Assembly (NCBI GenBank): GCA_000611775.1
Contig: KK106981.1
Coordinates: 4,342,927-4,406,926, forward strand
DNA: 64,000 nucleotides
Reading direction: 5' to 3'
From: Umbilicaria muhlenbergii
Lineage: Eukaryota; Ascomycota; Lecanoromycetes; Umbilicariales; Umbilicariaceae
Below the pieces are notes generated by a model. The model was not told the origin of the DNA. It did not search any database and saw only the letters and a list, made by a program, of their open reading frames with translations. A program made the position numbers and the translations under genes. Below, piece after piece: positions 60,344 through 64,000 of the stretch. Each line of letters begins with the position of its first letter. Within the stretch, counting starts at the first letter, position 1.

Positions 60344-63215
60344 ATGGTGGAATCTTCTGACGAGCCGAGTTTATTAGACCGTATTCGCTCCTGGGCCAAA
60401 TCGCATGCCTCGACCTACACTTCCTCTGGAGCAGGAGACCAACGTCCTGCCCTGCCCCTAACTAATCTCCAGTCTCGCCTTGATGCAAACGCATCAAACC
60501 CGCCGACAGCGACTGTCGAAGATGGAAACAATGCTGGCAGTGCAGCCAACAGCACAAGTCGCGGTGTGGTCGACGACACATCGCTCTCGTTACCTCCACC
60601 TGCGCCACCTCCTCCGAATGAGGAGGGACATGGAGAGGCATCTTCCGCCATAGAGTCCGACACGGAGGCAAACGTTTTCGTTCGCTTCTATGAGAACATG
60701 AAAGAAATCTTGCTTTCGAGCTGGCTCAACCTTCTCTTGGTCTTTGTACCGGTGGGAATAGCCGTTAATTTCGCTGGCATAAGCCCGACGATTGTGTTTG
60801 CAATGAATGCTATTGCCATCATACCTCTCGCTGGGCTACTGAGCCACGCGACCGAGAGTGTTGCAAGTAAGATGGGGGACACGGTCGGAGCACTCATGAA
60901 TGTCACATTCGGAAACGCTGTAGAGCTCATCATTTTGTAAGACCTCTATCACACTCACCTTACATGAGACTCCTGACAGCTAATATCGGCGCAGCATGTA
61001 TGTCCACTTACAGAAATCAAGACAAGAAAGAGCCAGAGGTGCTAACAAAGCACCTGCAACTCAATTACGTCCCATATTATCTTTCCCTACCCCCCTTAGT
61101 CTTGCACAGTGATACATGCCTCATATGCTTACTCGTGTCATACTACTGACTACAGCATTGCACTTGTGAAGGTAAGCAGATCATAGCTTCGGCGCACTGT
61201 ATCACGCTGATCATCTGGGTACAGAATGAAATCCAAATTGTTCAAGCTTCCCTGTTGGGCTCGATCCTAGCCAATCTGCTTCTAATCCTCGGCATGTGCT
61301 TCTTGTGCGGTGGCTTGCGTTTCCGTGAACAGGCAAGTCGAGAAGATGGGCTCCGAATCTGACGTTTGGACAAGCTAACCATCCGTTAGATCTACAATAG
61401 TACCGTAACTCAAATGAGTGCGTGTTTACTTAGTTTGAGCGTTACTAGTCTCCTTCTACCCGTATGTTTAGTCCCTCCTTACCGGATTCGAGCTGCTGTG
61501 CAGCGGCAGTAGTAATCTTGATCTGATTAGATAACTCTGCTAACGCGAACCGGTAGACTGCTTTTCACGCCTCGTTCACAAACGCGAATACTGCGGACAC
61601 CGCGGTTTTGCAAGTCAGCAGGGGAACTAGTGTTGTAAGTTATGCACCCGACGGGATCGAACATCTATGCTCATCTGTATAGATACTGCTCCTGGTGTAC
61701 ATACTGTACCTTCTTTTCCAACTGAAATCTCATGCATACATGTACGAGAGTACACCGCAACATGTCATCGACGAGGAGTCCTTTCCGGGGCTTTTGGCGG
61801 ACATGCTCGGGTCTTCAAGCTCTTCCGACACGTCAAGCTCTTCCAGTGACACCGACTCAGACGGCTCTTCAGGGTCGAACACGACTGCCAAGCGCATCAA
61901 GCGTGTTCTGCAGGGAAGGCGACGTCGCAAGTCGAGCGCAAGCTCCAAGGACACTCCATCTATGCCTTCAGCACCCCGCTCACCGTCCGTTGGTACACAC
62001 AATACCGCCGTCGAAACAAACCCCATCGCTGTTACCGAATCTACCGCAGGTCACTTTCATTCTACGGGTCATTCACTTTGTGCAATTGCCAGTGGTGATG
62101 AAGCCGACACTGATGGTGAGCGTGATGGTCGTCGCCGAGTACCAAGAGATGCCGTCGTCAATTTCAGAGACTTCGAGAGCGAGAAAGGCCCTACTACTGG
62201 CACGAAGTCGCCTGAATCAAAGCGCAAGAAGAAATCCAGGAGAAAGCACCGTAAGGCTGGACGTCATGAAACAGTTGCAAACGAGTCCGAGAAGATTATC
62301 TCCCCCAGTCTAGACTGCAAAGACCCTGAGCCACCCGGCAACGGGCCCGGACCCCAGGTTGGCTTCGTTCAGAGCACCCAGGCAGCGCCAGAACCTTCGC
62401 CAAAGAGCCCATTTAATATCCGCGGCCTCTCTGTTCGTTCCACGGTGCCGAAGATGCTCTCATCCACCGTTTTCTCCGCTGCCAACCCAACAGGCCCATC
62501 TCCGACTGGGGCCCCTCAACCTGGAGTAATCGTTCCTCGCGCGCCGTATGGGCTTCGCCGTACTAGCTCACTTCCAGATCGTCTCAACCAAGCCCAGCCA
62601 TCGGCGCCATCGGCGCCATCACCATTCGTCTTGCCGGTCAGCGCCTCGGGAGGATCACTTCACTCCAAAGATGACAAACCTGCGAAGAAGTACGTGTCTC
62701 GCACCACGGCAATAGTGTTGCTTCTCGTCTCGACCGCGCTTGTGGCTGTCTGTGCCGAGTTCCTAGTTAGCAGCATCAACTACCTCGTCGACAACACCGG
62801 TGTCAGCCAGGCTTTTGTCGGTCTTATCATTCTTCCCATCGTTGGTAACGCGGCCGAGCACGTCACAGCGGTGACTGTGGCCAGCAAGAATAAGATGGAT
62901 CTTGCCATTGGCGTGGCTGTTGGCTCCAGCATCCAGATTGCGCTCTTTGTCACCCCGGTCATTGTACTACTGGGATGGATCCTGGGCAAGGACATGAGCC
63001 TGTACTTTACGTTGTTCGAGACGGTGTCACTGTTCGTCTCGGCGTTCATTGTCAACTTCCTGGTCTTGGATGGCAGGAGTAACTACTTGGAAGGAGCGCT
63101 GTTGATTGCCGCATACGTGATCATTGCTGTGGCGGCGTTCTTTTACCCTGATTCGAGCCAACAGAGCACAGTGGGTGGGGCGGAGATTGGGGAGAGAACG
63201 CTGAAGATGCTCTAG
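60344..63215 (+). CDS. Ca2+/H+ exchanger, CAX/Vcx1 family
   Basis: Six exons, 60344-60936, 61156-61171 (16 nt), 61225-61332, 61390-61461, 61557-61634 and 61683-63215, encode 799 residues. All phases agree. The third intron begins GC (CAG|GCAAGT), a non-canonical donor. CAX proteins use the vacuolar proton gradient to store Ca2+. The two ion-coordinating repeats are clear: GNAVELIIL near residue 190 and GNAAEHVTAV near residue 677, each among several transmembrane helices. Between the two halves lies a hydrophilic loop of ~300 residues, rich in Ser, Asp and Lys/Arg (an SSSSDTSSSSSDTDSD acidic block, then KRKKKSRRKHRK), far longer than in yeast Vcx1. The N-terminal ~120 residues are also disordered and may be regulatory. 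Confidence 0.93.
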
Positions 63216-63790
63216 GGGCAAGTTGGTGAAAGTGGGGTTGATGGTGCGAGGAGGGCACAGCTGGTCCTTCCGCAATGACTGTCGTTACGTGGATTTGATT
63301 GTCTGCGTGCTTTTAGCTCTGTTAAGGAGCACCACTGCTCTACAGCATTACGCTAGCTTCCAGTAACGAATCAATGACATTCCTGCGATGACACGATCAG
63401 ACGTAAAGAGCTGTATGCCTGTAAAGCCAGTGCCAGTAAACGAGAGTACTGTTGAACTCCCTGGCTCCATCCCCTCCAAGCCTGGCAAGGCCCCTCAAAT
63501 CACGTCGATCTGGACAATGCCACTGTCAACAAATTGATCTGCTATCTTCAACAGGACTATATCTGAGCAATGAAGTTTTCACACTATGCTCGAGATGCAC
63601 CCTCGTTCACATTCACATGCGCATGCCATGCGACGACCTGCTTGAATTGGTACCTTATCGGCATGGCTGTGCGTCATGTCTGTCGTCACACGTCCCACCG
63701 ATGACGACAAACTCAAGTAACCGCATAAACGTCTCGGGCCTTTCTTTACCTTACCTTACTCGACAGCCACGCATAACACTCTCCATCTTG
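63216..63790. other. Intergenic, 0.6 kb
   Basis: Between the CAX stop and the right-edge gene. It should contain the latter's promoter; no gene is seen. Confidence 0.45.
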
Positions 63791-64000
63791 ATGCTCCGTA
63801 GACTCACACTCCAACCCCTCAAGTTCTCATCACCCCAACTTTCCAAGACTTGTGTTTCGTTTTACCGCGTACCTCGTTCTATTGGCTTCAACGTCAACGT
63901 CACAACAGTACCAGTAGCAGAGATGTCGTCAGGTGCAGGTGAAAAGGGCGAGTTCAAACCTCTTGATGTGGGAGGCTCGCAATCACAGCCTGGGTATTAC
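63791..64000 (+). CDS. 5' part of a gene at the right edge, mitochondrial-type leader
   Basis: An ATG at 63791 opens a frame of 70 codons to the window end. The first ~44 residues (MLRRLTLQPLKFSSPQLSK onward) have Arg/Lys, Ser and hydrophobic residues and no acidic residue until VAEM, as in a mitochondrial presequence. A second in-frame ATG at 63923 starts MSSGAGEKGEFKPLDVGG, which looks like a cytosolic N-terminus. The downstream domain is outside the window, so the product is unknown. Confidence 0.55.
   Translation, partial: MLRRLTLQPLKFSSPQLSKTCVSFYRVPRSIGFNVNVTTVPVAEMSSGAGEKGEFKPLDVGGSQSQPGYY

Overview
This window reads as nuclear DNA of a filamentous ascomycete (Pezizomycotina). Genes are dense, sit on both strands and carry short GT-AG introns, mostly 40-110 nt. 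Products are typical of that group: L-arabinitol 4-dehydrogenase, xylitol dehydrogenase, an Sfp1-like factor, a Clr5-type protein, intracellular beta-mannosidase and a fungal GT2 synthase. The class cannot be fixed from sequence alone; Dothideomycetes is a guess. Most exon junctions were assigned by eye from splice motifs, frame continuity and family resemblance.

Layout. A gene runs off the left edge (1-244, minus). Then come L-arabinitol 4-dehydrogenase (1.0-2.2 kb), a secreted S10 carboxypeptidase (3.0-4.8 kb), NOC2 (5.6-8.0 kb), an Sfp1-like zinc-finger regulator (8.6-10.9 kb), tRNA-dihydrouridine synthase 3 (12.8-15.2 kb), a GH2 beta-mannosidase (15.7-18.5 kb), a Clr5-domain protein (19.1-21.2 kb), a low-complexity protein of unknown function (21.8-23.3 kb), a 2.8 kb gene-poor stretch with an 11-bp minisatellite, an SDR oxidoreductase (26.1-26.9 kb), a BAP31/Yet3-like ER protein (27.5-28.4 kb) and a conserved multi-exon protein of unknown function (about 30.0-32.5 kb).

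From about 33.3 to 40.2 kb the character changes. This is a gene-poor, partly AT-rich accessory island with degenerate tandem repeats, decayed reading frames, a small spliced gene with a Cys-rich knuckle, and a Fic/Doc-family fossil. Ordinary gene content then resumes: a putative mitochondrial small protein (40.3 kb), a secreted cysteine-free protein (41.4-42.1 kb), a 35-base poly-C tract, xylitol dehydrogenase (42.2-43.5 kb), an amidase (44.1-46.1 kb) and a Rab4/Ypt4-like GTPase (46.6-47.8 kb). A 4 kb stretch holding two diverged repeat copies follows. After it come a GT2 polysaccharide synthase (52.0-53.7 kb), a SPRY-domain protein (56.0-57.2 kb), a metallo-beta-lactamase-fold protein (58.2-59.2 kb), a CAX-type Ca2+/H+ exchanger (60.3-63.2 kb) and a gene with a mitochondrial-type leader running off the right edge.

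How the genes relate. Two enzymes of the fungal L-arabinose/D-xylose pathway, LAD and XDH, are linked about 40 kb apart. The LAD promoter side carries three GGCTAA (XlnR-type) motifs. Three separate loci carry the same degenerate 11-bp pyrimidine/purine minisatellite. NOC2 and the Sfp1-like factor, both linked to ribosome biogenesis, are convergent neighbours. No complete, clearly new multi-gene system was found. The best leads are the 33-40 kb island, the small Cys-knuckle gene in it, and the dispersed 11-bp repeat family.
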